Source: Myxococcales bacterium (GTDB lineage Bacteria > Myxococcota_A > Polyangia > Haliangiales > Haliangiaceae). Taken from it: 64,000 nt of DNA. Positions 45,026 through 53,257 of this stretch are shown here, piece after piece. The first letter of the stretch is position 1. Each line of letters opens with the position of its first letter. The notes beneath the pieces are model-generated. The model worked only from the letters and a program-made list of their open reading frames with translations, was not told where the DNA came from and did not search any database. The position numbers and the translations under genes are program-made. Location of the stretch: positions 124,001-188,000 of the forward strand of contig JAQBQE010000032.1 in assembly GCA_028287135.1 (NCBI GenBank). Reading direction: 5' to 3'.

Positions 45026-48000
45026 ATGAGTAGCGTGCAGGATCAGGTCACGAAGTCGCTCAAGCTCGTCGGGCGGGTGCTCGGCGACAAGTTCAAGCTG
45101 ACCGCCTGCATCGGCATCGGCGGGAGCGGTGCTGTCTACAAGGCAGACCAGATCGCGCTCGGCCGCACCGTGGCGGTCAAGATCCTGAACGAGGACCTGT
45201 CGGCCGACGGCAGGATGATCAAGCGATTCCGCGACGAGGCGATGAGCGCATCGCGGCTCAATCATCCCAACTGCGTCTCGATCATCGACTACGGCCAGGC
45301 CAACGACGGGCTGCTCTATCTCGCGATGGAGTACGTCAAGGGCCCGACCCTGACCCAGCTGCTCGTCAACGAGAACCCGCTGCCGGTCGAGCGCGTCGTC
45401 GACATCACGATGCAGTCGCTGCTCGGGATCGAGGAAGCGCACCTCGCGGGAGTCGTCCACGCGGACCTCAAGGCCGACAACATCATCCTCGACCAGCGCC
45501 GCGCCGGCATCGATGTCGTCAAGATCGTCGACTTCGGGATCGCGCGCCTCGTGACCGGAGCGAGAGAGAACGAGGATCGCTCGATCAGCGGTACGCCGGA
45601 GTACATGGCGCCCGAGGTGATCAGCGGGGCGCCGCCGAGCTTTGCCTCGGACGTCTACGCGGTCGGCATCATTCTCTACGAGCTGCTCGCGTACAAGACG
45701 CCGTTCTTCGCCGGCTCGACGACCGAGATCCTCGCGAATCACCTGAAGGCGATGATCCCGTCACTGAGCTCGCGCCGCGAGCAGGTGTCGAAGGAGCTCG
45801 ACGCGATCGTCGCGAAGGCGCTCGCCAAGCATCCCGCGGATCGGTTCGCGTCGGCCGAGGAGATGCGGCAAGCGCTCGCGATGCTGCGGCTCCGGGTCAA
45901 GGTCCCCGCCACCGATGCGTGCGTGCAGTGCGGGACGTCGTGCCCGCCGAGCTTCAAGTTCTGCCCCGAGTGCGGTGCGACCCGCGCCCGGGTCTCCAAG
46001 GCGTTCGACATCCCGGTCCCGCAGACGCCGACCGATGTCCTGCCGCTGCCGTTCACCGGGCGCACCGAGGAGCTCGTGCCGCTGCTCGCGCACATGCGCA
46101 AGGGACCAGGCTCTGACGTGTGCCTGCTCCTCACCGGGTTCGAGGGAGCGGGACGCAGCGCGCTGATCCGCCACGCGTACGCCCAGCTCGCGAATGACGG
46201 CCGCACGATTTATCAGATCGGTCCCGATCCGAGCGGGCTCGCCGCCCCGTTCTATCCGATCCGGTCGCTGCTCGCCGCGGTGCTCCAGCTACCGCCGGTG
46301 TCGAGCGAGGTCGAGCTCCGCGACGCCGTGCTCGCGCTCGGTCTCAACGAGCGCGACATCCCCGGCATCGCCCAGCTGTTCGGTCACCCGACGTCGCTGC
46401 TCGAGCTCGAGCCGCCGGTCCGCCGCCGCGAGATGATCTGGTCCTCGCTGCGCGCGCTCGAGCGCGCGGCGCTCAGTGGTCCGGTCACGATCGTGTGCGA
46501 GGACATCGACCGGTTCGATCATCCGAGCCTCGAGATCCTGCGCCGCACGGGCGAGGTTCGAGAGCTGACACTGCCGCCGATCGTGATGACGGCGACCACC
46601 GCCTTCGGGGCGCAGTGGCCGGCTGCCGTGCCGCGCCTCGAGATCGGCGCGCTCGAAGCGACGGATCTGTCGTCCCTCGTGGGTCATCTCGAGTCCAAGG
46701 GTGTGCGCGGGATTCCGCCGGTGCAGAGCCTGTTCGAGACCACGCGCGCCTATCCGGGCCACGTCGAGCATGTCGTGCGCTACCTCCTCGAGGGCGGTCG
46801 CGCCGAGGACACCAACACCTCGCTGCCCGACTTGATCTCGGCGCGGTTGTCGATGCTCAAGCAATCGACGCGCGATGTCCTGCAGGCGGCGGCGGTGCTC
46901 GGTGTCGAGCCGCAGCTCGACCTCCTCCGCTCGATGCTGCCGAGCGATGCGCTCGAAGCGGCGATGGCAGATGCCGAGCGCAGCGGGCTGCTCGGCCACG
47001 ATCCGTCGGGCGAGCTGACGTTCACGTCGCGGCTCGTTCGCGACATCGTCTACGACGCGACCCCGGCCGATGTTCGCCGCTCGCTGCACGGGATGGCTGC
47101 GGCGGCGGTCGAGGCGATGTCCCCCGATATCGCGCTGCTCGGCCACCATCACGACCTCGCGGGTCACGCGAAGGAAGCGATCACGCTGCTGCGCCGCGCC
47201 GGCGACCACGCGGCCGAGCAGCTCGACGATGTCGGCGCCGGCGAGTTCTTCCATCGCGCCCTCGTGGCCGTCCGTCAGGCCGTGCACGTCGGCGATGATG
47301 ACGGGACGGCGGAGTCCCAGTTCGTGCTGCTCTCGGTGAAGCTCGCAGACGTCCTGCGGACCCGAGGAGAGACCGCGCTCGCGCGTGGTGTGCTGGCCGA
47401 GGCGCGTGACTGGTCGGGCGCCCCGATGCTGGTGGCGATGGTCGATCGCGCGGGTGCCTCGATCGCGCTCACCGAGGGCGATGTCGACGGTGCGATCGCG
47501 GCGCTGCGGCGCGGCGTCGGCCGGGCGATCGCGACCGGCGACATGAGCCTGGTCTGCGAGCTGTACCTCGACCTCTCGACCGCCCTGCTCCGCGCAGGCG
47601 AGGCCGCGACGGCGCTCCACGAGCTCGTCGAGTGCATCGACCTCGCGACGCTCGGCGAAGGGTTCACCGCGATCGATGGCCCCGAGCCGTTCTGGCGAAT
47701 CCTCCGCGCGCAGGCGCAGATGATCGACAATCAGGGAGACTCGTACCGGGCGCTGCGCCTCGCAGAAGCCGCTCTGTTCCACGCGCAGCGCGTCCGCTCC
47801 CGGCTCGGCGCTGCACGCGTCCAGCAGCTGCTCGCCACGCTGTGCGACAAGGCAGGTCTCGGCGGCAAGGCGGAGCGCTATCGGGCCGCGGCGATCCAGG
47901 AGATGCGGACGCTCGGGGACCGTCGAGCCACGGCCGAGCTCCTGCTCAACGACACTCCCGCTCGCACCGCCGTGGTCGTCCCCGGGCGCATCAACGACGC

Positions 48001-48085
48001 GGTGCAGCTGACGAAGGAGATCGGCTGGACCGAAGGTCACGAGCGCGCGAAGCGGAAGTCGAACCCGCCGAACGTCAAGTCATAG
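45026..48085 (+). CDS. Ser/Thr kinase - zinc ribbon - AAA ATPase - TPR regulator
   Basis: A 1019-residue cytosolic protein similar in layout to PknK and MalT-like signal ATPases. The kinase (about 22-285) has IGIGGSGAVYKAD, catalytic Asp in VVHADLKADN (HRD is HAD, so it is a non-RD kinase), DFG at 169-171 and the activation segment SGTPEYMAPEV. A zinc ribbon follows at about 299-320 (CVQCGTSCPPSFKFCPECG). The ATPase starts near 345; its Walker A reads GFEGAGRS, with Arg in place of the usual Lys, and Walker B is TIVCEDIDRF. The C-terminal 400 residues are TPR-like helices. There is no DNA-binding domain. ATG at 45026; a TTG lies two codons earlier. Confidence 0.9.
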   Translation: MSSVQDQVTKSLKLVGRVLGDKFKLTACIGIGGSGAVYKADQIALGRTVAVKILNEDLSADGRMIKRFRDEAMSASRLNHPNCVSIIDYGQANDGLLYLAMEYVKGPTLTQLLVNENPLPVERVVDITMQSLLGIEEAHLAGVVHADLKADNIILDQRRAGIDVVKIVDFGIARLVTGARENEDRSISGTPEYMAPEVISGAPPSFASDVYAVGIILYELLAYKTPFFAGSTTEILANHLKAMIPSLSSRREQVSKELDAIVAKALAKHPADRFASAEEMRQALAMLRLRVKVPATDACVQCGTSCPPSFKFCPECGATRARVSKAFDIPVPQTPTDVLPLPFTGRTEELVPLLAHMRKGPGSDVCLLLTGFEGAGRSALIRHAYAQLANDGRTIYQIGPDPSGLAAPFYPIRSLLAAVLQLPPVSSEVELRDAVLALGLNERDIPGIAQLFGHPTSLLELEPPVRRREMIWSSLRALERAALSGPVTIVCEDIDRFDHPSLEILRRTGEVRELTLPPIVMTATTAFGAQWPAAVPRLEIGALEATDLSSLVGHLESKGVRGIPPVQSLFETTRAYPGHVEHVVRYLLEGGRAEDTNTSLPDLISARLSMLKQSTRDVLQAAAVLGVEPQLDLLRSMLPSDALEAAMADAERSGLLGHDPSGELTFTSRLVRDIVYDATPADVRRSLHGMAAAAVEAMSPDIALLGHHHDLAGHAKEAITLLRRAGDHAAEQLDDVGAGEFFHRALVAVRQAVHVGDDDGTAESQFVLLSVKLADVLRTRGETALARGVLAEARDWSGAPMLVAMVDRAGASIALTEGDVDGAIAALRRGVGRAIATGDMSLVCELYLDLSTALLRAGEAATALHELVECIDLATLGEGFTAIDGPEPFWRILRAQAQMIDNQGDSYRALRLAEAALFHAQRVRSRLGAARVQQLLATLCDKAGLGGKAERYRAAAIQEMRTLGDRRATAELLLNDTPARTAVVVPGRINDAVQLTKEIGWTEGHERAKRKSNPPNVKS

Positions 48086-48161
48086 ACGCGTCGAACGGTG
48101 AGGGCAAAGCAAGGCGATTGCGCGCGCACGCCATCAGGGTGATCCGAGGTACGCTTGCAAC

Positions 48162-48572
48162 GTGGGCAGTATCCTCCTCGTCGAAGCCGATCCCGTCACG
48201 TGTGATCAGTGGGCGACGGCGGTGAGTGCCGCGGGCCACGCGGTCCTGTCGGCGACGGCGCTGCGCGAGGCGCTTCCGTTGATCCGCGACGGCGGCATCG
48301 ATGTCGTCGTGATCGATGCCTACGATCCGCGCCACGGCTTGATCGAGCTCGCGCGTAGCATCGAGGCGCTTCCCGATGCGCCGCCGATCATTCTCGTGTC
48401 GGGTTCGCCTGCGGCGCCCGAGATCTCCGTACGCATCGGCGTCGCCGCGTTCATTCCCAAGCCGTGCGAGCCCTCGGAGATCGTCACCGTCGTGAACCGG
48501 CTGATCGGTGCGCTGCGTCCCGTCCGTGCGTTCGAGGACGAGCCGACCGGCATGCGCCGCCCGCGGCTGTGA
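48162..48572 (+). CDS. stand-alone response-regulator receiver domain
   Basis: A 136-residue receiver starting at a GTG (GSILLVEADPVTCDQW). Phospho-acceptor Asp is in DVVVIDAYDPRHG, the Thr/Ser switch in ILVSGSP and the Lys in AFIPKPCEPSEI. The acidic pair is reduced to VEAD. There is no output domain. TACGCT (48150-48155) ends 7 bases before the GTG. It lies 76 bp after the kinase-ATPase gene and could be a partner of it or of an orphan histidine kinase such as the hybrid one at 11164. Confidence 0.88.
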   Translation: MGSILLVEADPVTCDQWATAVSAAGHAVLSATALREALPLIRDGGIDVVVIDAYDPRHGLIELARSIEALPDAPPIILVSGSPAAPEISVRIGVAAFIPKPCEPSEIVTVVNRLIGALRPVRAFEDEPTGMRRPRL

Positions 48573-48588
48573 CCGCGCCGATCGGATC

Positions 48589-49107
48589 TCAGGCAGTGCG
48601 ATCGGGGAACAGCGTCGACCCCATCCCGCCGAGCACGCCGAGCAGTCCGCACACGAACAGCGCGTAGATCCCGAAGCCGAGCTGGCCCACGGTCTGCGCC
48701 GTCGGCGCGTCCTCGCGGAAGAAGAAGATCCACACGGCCACGCACGCGAGGCCCAGCACGATCGAGAGAACGCCCGCGAGCCGCCCCATCTTCTTGCGCG
48801 AGAACGACGCGAGCCCGATCAAGAAGATCAGCGCAGCAGGAACGAACACCGCGATCATTCCACCGCGGTACGCATAGATCCCGTTCTCGAGGATCTTCGT
48901 CGCGCGCTCCGCCTCCGCGTGCGTCACCATCCCGAGCTGCTCCGCCTTCTGCATCAGCGGCGAGACATCCACCTCGCCCCGCGCGATCTCGTACGCGCTC
49001 GCGCCCGTCAGCGTCCCGTCGGGCGCCTTGTACTCCATGAACGGGGCGAAGAACCCGGCCACGCCAAGGATGCCGCCGAGCAACACCACGTACTTCCAGA
49101 GCGACAC
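48589..49107 (-). CDS. small membrane protein of unknown function
   Basis: A 172-residue protein with about four membrane helices (YVVLLGGILGVAGFFAPFME, MIAVFVPAALIFLIGLASF, LAGVLSIVLGLACVAVWIFF, and a C-terminal LGFGIYALFVCGLLGVLGG). A soluble loop of about 45 residues lies after the first helix. No family is recognised. The GTG start at 49107 is preceded by TACACA (49121-49116) ending 9 bases upstream; the inverted-repeat element at 49131 occupies the place of its -35 region. Confidence 0.6.
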   Translation of the reverse strand: MSLWKYVVLLGGILGVAGFFAPFMEYKAPDGTLTGASAYEIARGEVDVSPLMQKAEQLGMVTHAEAERATKILENGIYAYRGGMIAVFVPAALIFLIGLASFSRKKMGRLAGVLSIVLGLACVAVWIFFFREDAPTAQTVGQLGFGIYALFVCGLLGVLGGMGSTLFPDRTA

Positions 49108-49130
49108 CCGAACGTGTGTACCAGCCCGGA

Positions 49131-49354
49131 AGGGACGCTTTCCACTCTCTCAACTCTCGACGGCCAACACCGCGAATTCCCAGACACCGGAAGGGACGGT
49201 CTCCACTTTCTCGCGCGGACGAACCTTCCACACCGGACGAGGGCCGACATGATGCCTGTGCTGCGCGTTCCCCCGAAAGTGGAGACCGTCCCCGGAGCAG
49301 CTAGACGATCCGGCTAGTTACGCATCGAGAGTTGAGAGAGTGGAAAGCGTCCCT
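49131..49354. repeat. nested inverted-repeat element (MITE/REP-like)
   Basis: A 224-bp element bounded by a perfect 30-bp inverted repeat. The left arm, 49131-49160, begins AGGGACGCTTTCCACTCTCT; the right arm, 49325-49354, is its exact complement. Inside is a second perfect 18-bp inverted repeat (49193-49210, GGGACGGTCTCCACTTTC, and 49275-49292). Both arm pairs share the core GGGACG-x-T-x-TCCACT, so the inner pair looks like a diverged copy of the outer tips. The element has no coding capacity and no obvious target duplication. Such arrays resemble non-autonomous elements mobilised by IS200-like/RAYT transposases (inference). The right arm contains the first two bases of the GH35 stop codon as read on the plus strand. 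Confidence 0.85.
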
Positions 49355-51296
49355 AGGTCAGGAGCATGCGGACGCCGCGCGCGGGGAGCGCGATCGAGGC
49401 CTTGCCGTTGGTGACGCGGAGGATCTCGTTGGTGAACGGATCGCGCAGCGTGGTGGTGGCGGCATCGGTGAGGAGGATCGCGGTGACGGGCCGGGGGGCA
49501 TCACTGACGACGAACACGACCTTGGTGGTGCCCGAGGGGTCGGCGTAGGCGAAGGCGCGTACATCATCGGGGCGCTCGATCTGCCAGGCGTCGGGCAGGT
49601 CGCCGGCGAGGGCGGCGAGATCGGCGGCGAGGCCGGGGAGATCGTCGAGCGAGGCTGCGCGGATCTTGCCGATGCGGCGCGGGGGATCGTGGATGAGGGG
49701 CTGGCCGAGCTCGTCGAGGGTCGGGGAGCCGGGGCCGACGACGATGATCGCGCGCTTGTGCTCGGCGAGCGCGCGGATGCGTTGCCACAGGCCGTGGTCG
49801 ATCCGGTCGAGGGTCGGGACGATGACGGCGCGGTAGCGCGCGAGCTCGTCCTCCGAAGCCGACTCGTCGACGATCGCGTACGGGACCTGCGCGAGCTCGA
49901 GGGCGGACGCGAGCGCGGTCTGCCAGCGGCGAGCGGTGATCGCGGACGCATCGGTGCCGAGCTCCGCGGCTCCACCGGCGCCCATGCCGAGGAGCTCCGC
50001 GAGCACAGGGGTCATCGGATCGGGGACGCAGGTCGCGAGCCCGAACCGGGCGTCTGCCTTGGCGTCGATCAGGGCGATCGGCGTGACCCGCCGCAGCGAC
50101 GTCCAGTCGACCTCGTGGAGCGCGGCGACGAGCACGCGGATCCACGCTGCGTGGGACTCGACCTTGCCGTCCTTGGTGATCGCCGCGCCGTAGAACCGGT
50201 CACGCTCGACCGCCATGTACAGGTTGAAGCCGCGGGCTCCGGCGGACAGCAGCGTCAGCAGCTGATCGCGCTCGCGATCCTTGTCGTCACCGTGATCGAG
50301 CGGAGGGAACCACGGGAAGAACCCGACGCCGACCTCGAGCGCGAGGGGGACCGGGTCCGCATTGCCGACGAGCGCAGTCGCGCGCCGGCGCAGATCGCGA
50401 AGGTCGGCGCGCGTCGAGTACGCGTCGATGCCGACCGGACCGCCAATCGCGTGCTGGATCCGACGGAGATCGTAGTGGCCGTGATGGCCCGGAGGCAGGT
50501 TGTGAAAGCGCGCGATGTGACCGAGGCCGACGTCGTCGAGCATCTTCGCGAAGTCGCCGAGCGCCCGCGCGATGTATTGATCCTTGAACCGGACCCACGA
50601 GACGCAGCGCGCCGCCTCCGCCGGATCCCAGGCGCGTGGTGGAGCTCCTTCGAGCCCGCTCGCATCACGCCACCACGCCAGCGCATCCGGGTGGTAGTCG
50701 ATGTCGTACGCGCCGAGCCGGAAGAACAGCTGGGCCTCGTTGTCGACGCCGAACGCAACGACCGGACCCTCGGGCGCGAGGTGCGGCGTGACGACGGCCG
50801 CGACCGCCGCGTACCACGCGTGGACGCGGCGCTGAAATGCCGCGCTCGCATACGACGGGATCGGCCAGGCCCGCGGCGGCGACGGCATCCACGCGGTCGT
50901 GCCGTGCGCGGTCCTCGCGAGGCTGGCGGCATCCGCGAGCACGTGATCCGGGATCCCGAAGCTCGTGAGCTCGGCGTTGACGTGCGGTCCAGGGCGCAGC
51001 ACGACCGAGAGGCCCGCCGCCCGCGCTGCCTCGAGGAACGCGCCGAGGTCCTTCGCGCCGCGCCAGTCGAACGCACCGTCGGCGGTCTCGTGCTCGCGCC
51101 ACGGCACGTAGGTCTCGACGATCGTCAGACCTTGCTCGTGGATCGCGCGGAGGCACGCGGTCCACCGCGTCGGCGCGACGCGCCAGTAATGCATCGCGCC
51201 GGCGTAGAACGGGAGCCGGCGCTCGCCGGTCCCACCCTCGATCGCGGCGACGGTCAGGCCGTGCGCGTCGAACCAGGTGCGGCGACGTGCTTCCAC
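49353..51296 (-). CDS. GH35-like beta-galactosidase
   Basis: A 647-residue cytosolic glycosidase. The N-terminal half matches the GH35 barrel: LPFYAGAMHYWRVAPTRW, VETYVPWREHET, VVLRPGPHVNAELTSFGIP, the acid/base Glu in PVVAFGVDNEAQLF and the nucleophile Glu in LALEVGVGFFPWF. The rest contains a Rossmann-like domain (RYRAVIVPTLDRIDHGLW) and a C-terminal beta domain. There is no signal peptide. The GTG start at 51296 overlaps the upstream NUDIX gene by 43 nt. The stop codon TAG overlaps the tip of the repeat element at 49354, so the element may have set the present stop. Confidence 0.88.
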   Translation of the reverse strand: MEARRRTWFDAHGLTVAAIEGGTGERRLPFYAGAMHYWRVAPTRWTACLRAIHEQGLTIVETYVPWREHETADGAFDWRGAKDLGAFLEAARAAGLSVVLRPGPHVNAELTSFGIPDHVLADAASLARTAHGTTAWMPSPPRAWPIPSYASAAFQRRVHAWYAAVAAVVTPHLAPEGPVVAFGVDNEAQLFFRLGAYDIDYHPDALAWWRDASGLEGAPPRAWDPAEAARCVSWVRFKDQYIARALGDFAKMLDDVGLGHIARFHNLPPGHHGHYDLRRIQHAIGGPVGIDAYSTRADLRDLRRRATALVGNADPVPLALEVGVGFFPWFPPLDHGDDKDRERDQLLTLLSAGARGFNLYMAVERDRFYGAAITKDGKVESHAAWIRVLVAALHEVDWTSLRRVTPIALIDAKADARFGLATCVPDPMTPVLAELLGMGAGGAAELGTDASAITARRWQTALASALELAQVPYAIVDESASEDELARYRAVIVPTLDRIDHGLWQRIRALAEHKRAIIVVGPGSPTLDELGQPLIHDPPRRIGKIRAASLDDLPGLAADLAALAGDLPDAWQIERPDDVRAFAYADPSGTTKVVFVVSDAPRPVTAILLTDAATTTLRDPFTNEILRVTNGKASIALPARGVRMLLT

Positions 51297-52093
51297 GTTC
51301 GGTCCTCCAGGACGAAGCGACTCGGTCCACGCGCCCACGCAGGCTGGTACGTCAGCGGTGCGCTGTCGCCCGATCCGGTGATCGTGTAGTCGGGATCCCA
51401 CGGCAACAGCAGACACGGGCCGTCACCCGGCTCCATCGTCCGCAACCGGGGCAGGATCGGATGTGGTTCCTTCGCGCGCTCGTGACCTGCGGCGAGCACG
51501 GCGTCGATCGTCGAGTAGCTCAGGAGCTCGTGAAACGTGCGGAGCTGCGGCGGCGGCAGCGCGAGCTCCCCCGCGCGGGCGATCGCATCCTGCGGCGTGA
51601 CCCACGCCTGATCCACGGTCTCGATGTCGTCGAAGCTCGGGTCCTGGCCGAACGGCAGCTCGCACACGAAGAACCGCGCGCTGAAGCGGCGGGGCTCGGC
51701 CGAGGGCGTGATCCAGTGCGACCACGGCACGAGCACGTCGGTCCACCACGCGAGGCCCGACGCGGCGAGCACCGCCGTCGCATCCATCTTCTCGACGAGG
51801 ATCTTGCGACGGAGTGAGGCGATCGAGAACACCGAGCCTTCGGCGAGTGTCTCGTTCTCCCCTTCCCTCGCGTCCTTGGCGAGCAGCACGCCCGCTTCCT
51901 CGAACAGCTCGCGAGCAGCGCACGTGCGCGCGTCCTCGTCAGGCTCGGCTCCACCGCCGGGGAACACGAACGCCGATGCCATGAACGACGCGCCCTTGCG
52001 ACGTCGCACCAGGAACACCTCGAACCCGGCCTGCGAGGTGGGCGCTCGTCGCAGGACGATCACCGAGGCCGCTTCGCGAAGCTGCGCACTCAC
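51254..52093 (-). CDS. NUDIX hydrolase
   Basis: A 279-residue pyrophosphohydrolase. The NUDIX box is FPGGGAEPDEDARTCAAREL plus FEEAGVLL (about residues 46-75), with the REx2EE metal-binding core. Its length and the segment WSHWITPSAEPRRFSARFFV resemble RNUDT/NUDT19-type CoA- or nucleotide-diphosphate hydrolases; the substrate is unknown. TACGAC (52106-52101) ends 8 bases before the GTG start at 52093, which favours this start over a longer Arg-rich extension. It overlaps the GH35 gene downstream by 43 nt. Confidence 0.9.
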   Translation of the reverse strand: MSAQLREAASVIVLRRAPTSQAGFEVFLVRRRKGASFMASAFVFPGGGAEPDEDARTCAARELFEEAGVLLAKDAREGENETLAEGSVFSIASLRRKILVEKMDATAVLAASGLAWWTDVLVPWSHWITPSAEPRRFSARFFVCELPFGQDPSFDDIETVDQAWVTPQDAIARAGELALPPPQLRTFHELLSYSTIDAVLAAGHERAKEPHPILPRLRTMEPGDGPCLLLPWDPDYTITGSGDSAPLTYQPAWARGPSRFVLEDRTWKHVAAPGSTRTA

Positions 52094-52113
52094 GACTGCT
52101 GTCGTACCACGGC

Positions 52114-52551
52114 TCAGTCGATCTGGACTTCGCCGCGCACCGGTTCGTCGTCGAGACCGAGCCACTCCTCGATCTGGCGCTCGACGAACCGCGCGACGCG
52201 GCTCTCCGGCGTCTCGAGCACGAGGTGATCGGCGCGGCCCTTGCGGCGAGCGAACACACCGAACCAGGTCAGAAAGCCGGCGCGCGGTTGCCGCTCGACC
52301 ACGAACAGCGCATCGATCGTTCCCGCGCCGAGCACGAAGCCACCATCGCCTTCGTGAACCTCGATCGCGAGATCATCGACATCGATCGTCACCTTGCACG
52401 GCGCACAGCCGCGCGCGGCGATATCGACCTTGATCCGCAGGGTCTGCTTGCCGGTCTCGACGCCGCGATACGGCGTGCGCAGCCGCAGCTCATTCCCGAT
52501 CGTCTCGGTCGAGACGTTCCGGGGCGGCACGCGAGGGCGACATGCGCGCAT
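52114..52551 (-). CDS. unknown small protein
   Basis: A 145-residue protein (MRACRPRVPPRNVSTETIG). It is beta-rich (ELRLRTPYRGVETGKQTLRI, CAPCKVTIDVDDLAIEVHEG, TIDALFVVERQPRAGFLTWF) with a C-terminal helix (VARFVERQIEEWLGL). A PilZ-like or PH-like fold is conceivable but I see no RxxxR/DxSxxG motif. TACAGT (52562-52557) ends 6 bases before the ATG. It is divergent from a lipoprotein, with shared promoter bases. Confidence 0.5.
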   Translation of the reverse strand: MRACRPRVPPRNVSTETIGNELRLRTPYRGVETGKQTLRIKVDIAARGCAPCKVTIDVDDLAIEVHEGDGGFVLGAGTIDALFVVERQPRAGFLTWFGVFARRKGRADHLVLETPESRVARFVERQIEEWLGLDDEPVRGEVQID

Positions 52552-52555
52552 GAGC

Positions 52556-52562
52556 TACTGTA
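52556..52562. promoter_or_regulatory. overlapping divergent -10 elements
   Basis: The heptamer TACTGTA gives TACTGT on the plus strand (52556-52561) and TACAGT on the minus strand (52562-52557). Each ends 6 bases from its start codon (52567 and 52551). The start codons are only 15 bp apart, so both transcripts are predicted leaderless and mutually exclusive. Confidence 0.5.
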
Positions 52563-52566
52563 CCGC

Positions 52567-52857
52567 ATGCGCAAGAGCCTGCTTGGACTCCTCATTGCGT
52601 GCGGCGGATCCAACCCGACGACTTCGACACGCCCCGTCATGACGGCGGCGCCTGTGGCCGCGGTCACGCCGACCGAGATCGACTGTGCGGATCTCTGCAC
52701 GGACTACGCACTCTGCTGGGAAGAGCACCACCCAGGCGAGGACTTCCGCGGGGGCGGCGAATGCGTCGCCTCGTGCGAGGAAACGTCCCAGGCCGATCGC
52801 GCCGTGAGGAAGACCGAGCTGGGCAAGCCCAGCTGCGGCTCCACATTCAACCCGTAG
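52567..52857 (+). CDS. small Cys-rich lipoprotein
   Basis: A 96-residue protein (MRKSLLGLLIACGGSNPT, lipobox LLIAC). The mature part has CADLCTDYALC, a 15-residue loop, then CVASC and one terminal Cys (KPSCGS). This C-x3-C-x5-C-x15-C-x3-C pattern is almost the same as in the lipoprotein at 63809, which suggests one family of disulfide-bonded helical hairpins. The tail overlaps the convergent DoxX gene by 11 bp. Confidence 0.65.
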   Translation: MRKSLLGLLIACGGSNPTTSTRPVMTAAPVAAVTPTEIDCADLCTDYALCWEEHHPGEDFRGGGECVASCEETSQADRAVRKTELGKPSCGSTFNP

Positions 52858-53257
52858 CGCGGGCGCGCGGCTCGCGCGCGATCCAGTACGCCCATGCCAC
52901 GAAGACGACCTGGAGCGGCAACCGTGCCCACAGCGCCCAGCTCGGGACCGGATCCGTACCGAGCGGAAGCTGGTTGACGGCCATGTTCAGGTTCGCCGGG
53001 AACACCGCGATCAGCAGCGCGATCAGCCCCCATGCCGCGGCGCGGCGGGTCGCCGGCAGGATCAGCCCGAGCCCGCCCGCGATCTCGGCGATCCCCGAGA
53101 CGTAGACCAGCGCGAGGTGCCAGCTCGCCGGGATCTCGGCCGGCATCATGCCGAGGTACGGCGGCGGGTTGACGAAGTGGTTGATGCCGGCGCCGACCAT
53201 GAACACGGTCAGCACCCAGCGCAGGATCGTCCGAGCTCGCTCGCTACGGGACGACAA
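52847..53257 (-). CDS. DoxX-family membrane protein
   Basis: A 136-residue protein with four helices. WVLTVFMVGAGINHFVNPPP opens the first, followed by SGIAEIAGGLGLILPATRRA (family signature in the second), AAWGLIALLIAVFPANLNMA and LPLQVVFVAWAYWIAR. The DoxX/DUF417-like fold is associated with quinone or thiosulfate oxidation and redox homeostasis; the role here is unknown. The start is a TTG at 53257 that overlaps the FHA-DUF4388 stop by 14 nt. Confidence 0.82.
   Translation of the reverse strand: MSSRSERARTILRWVLTVFMVGAGINHFVNPPPYLGMMPAEIPASWHLALVYVSGIAEIAGGLGLILPATRRAAAWGLIALLIAVFPANLNMAVNQLPLGTDPVPSWALWARLPLQVVFVAWAYWIAREPRARATG

Noticed and set aside
49332..51389. A 685-codon plus-strand open frame
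   Set aside because: It is antisense to the GH35 gene, whose catalytic motifs are intact; the translation is Arg/Ala/Val-rich without a recognisable domain.
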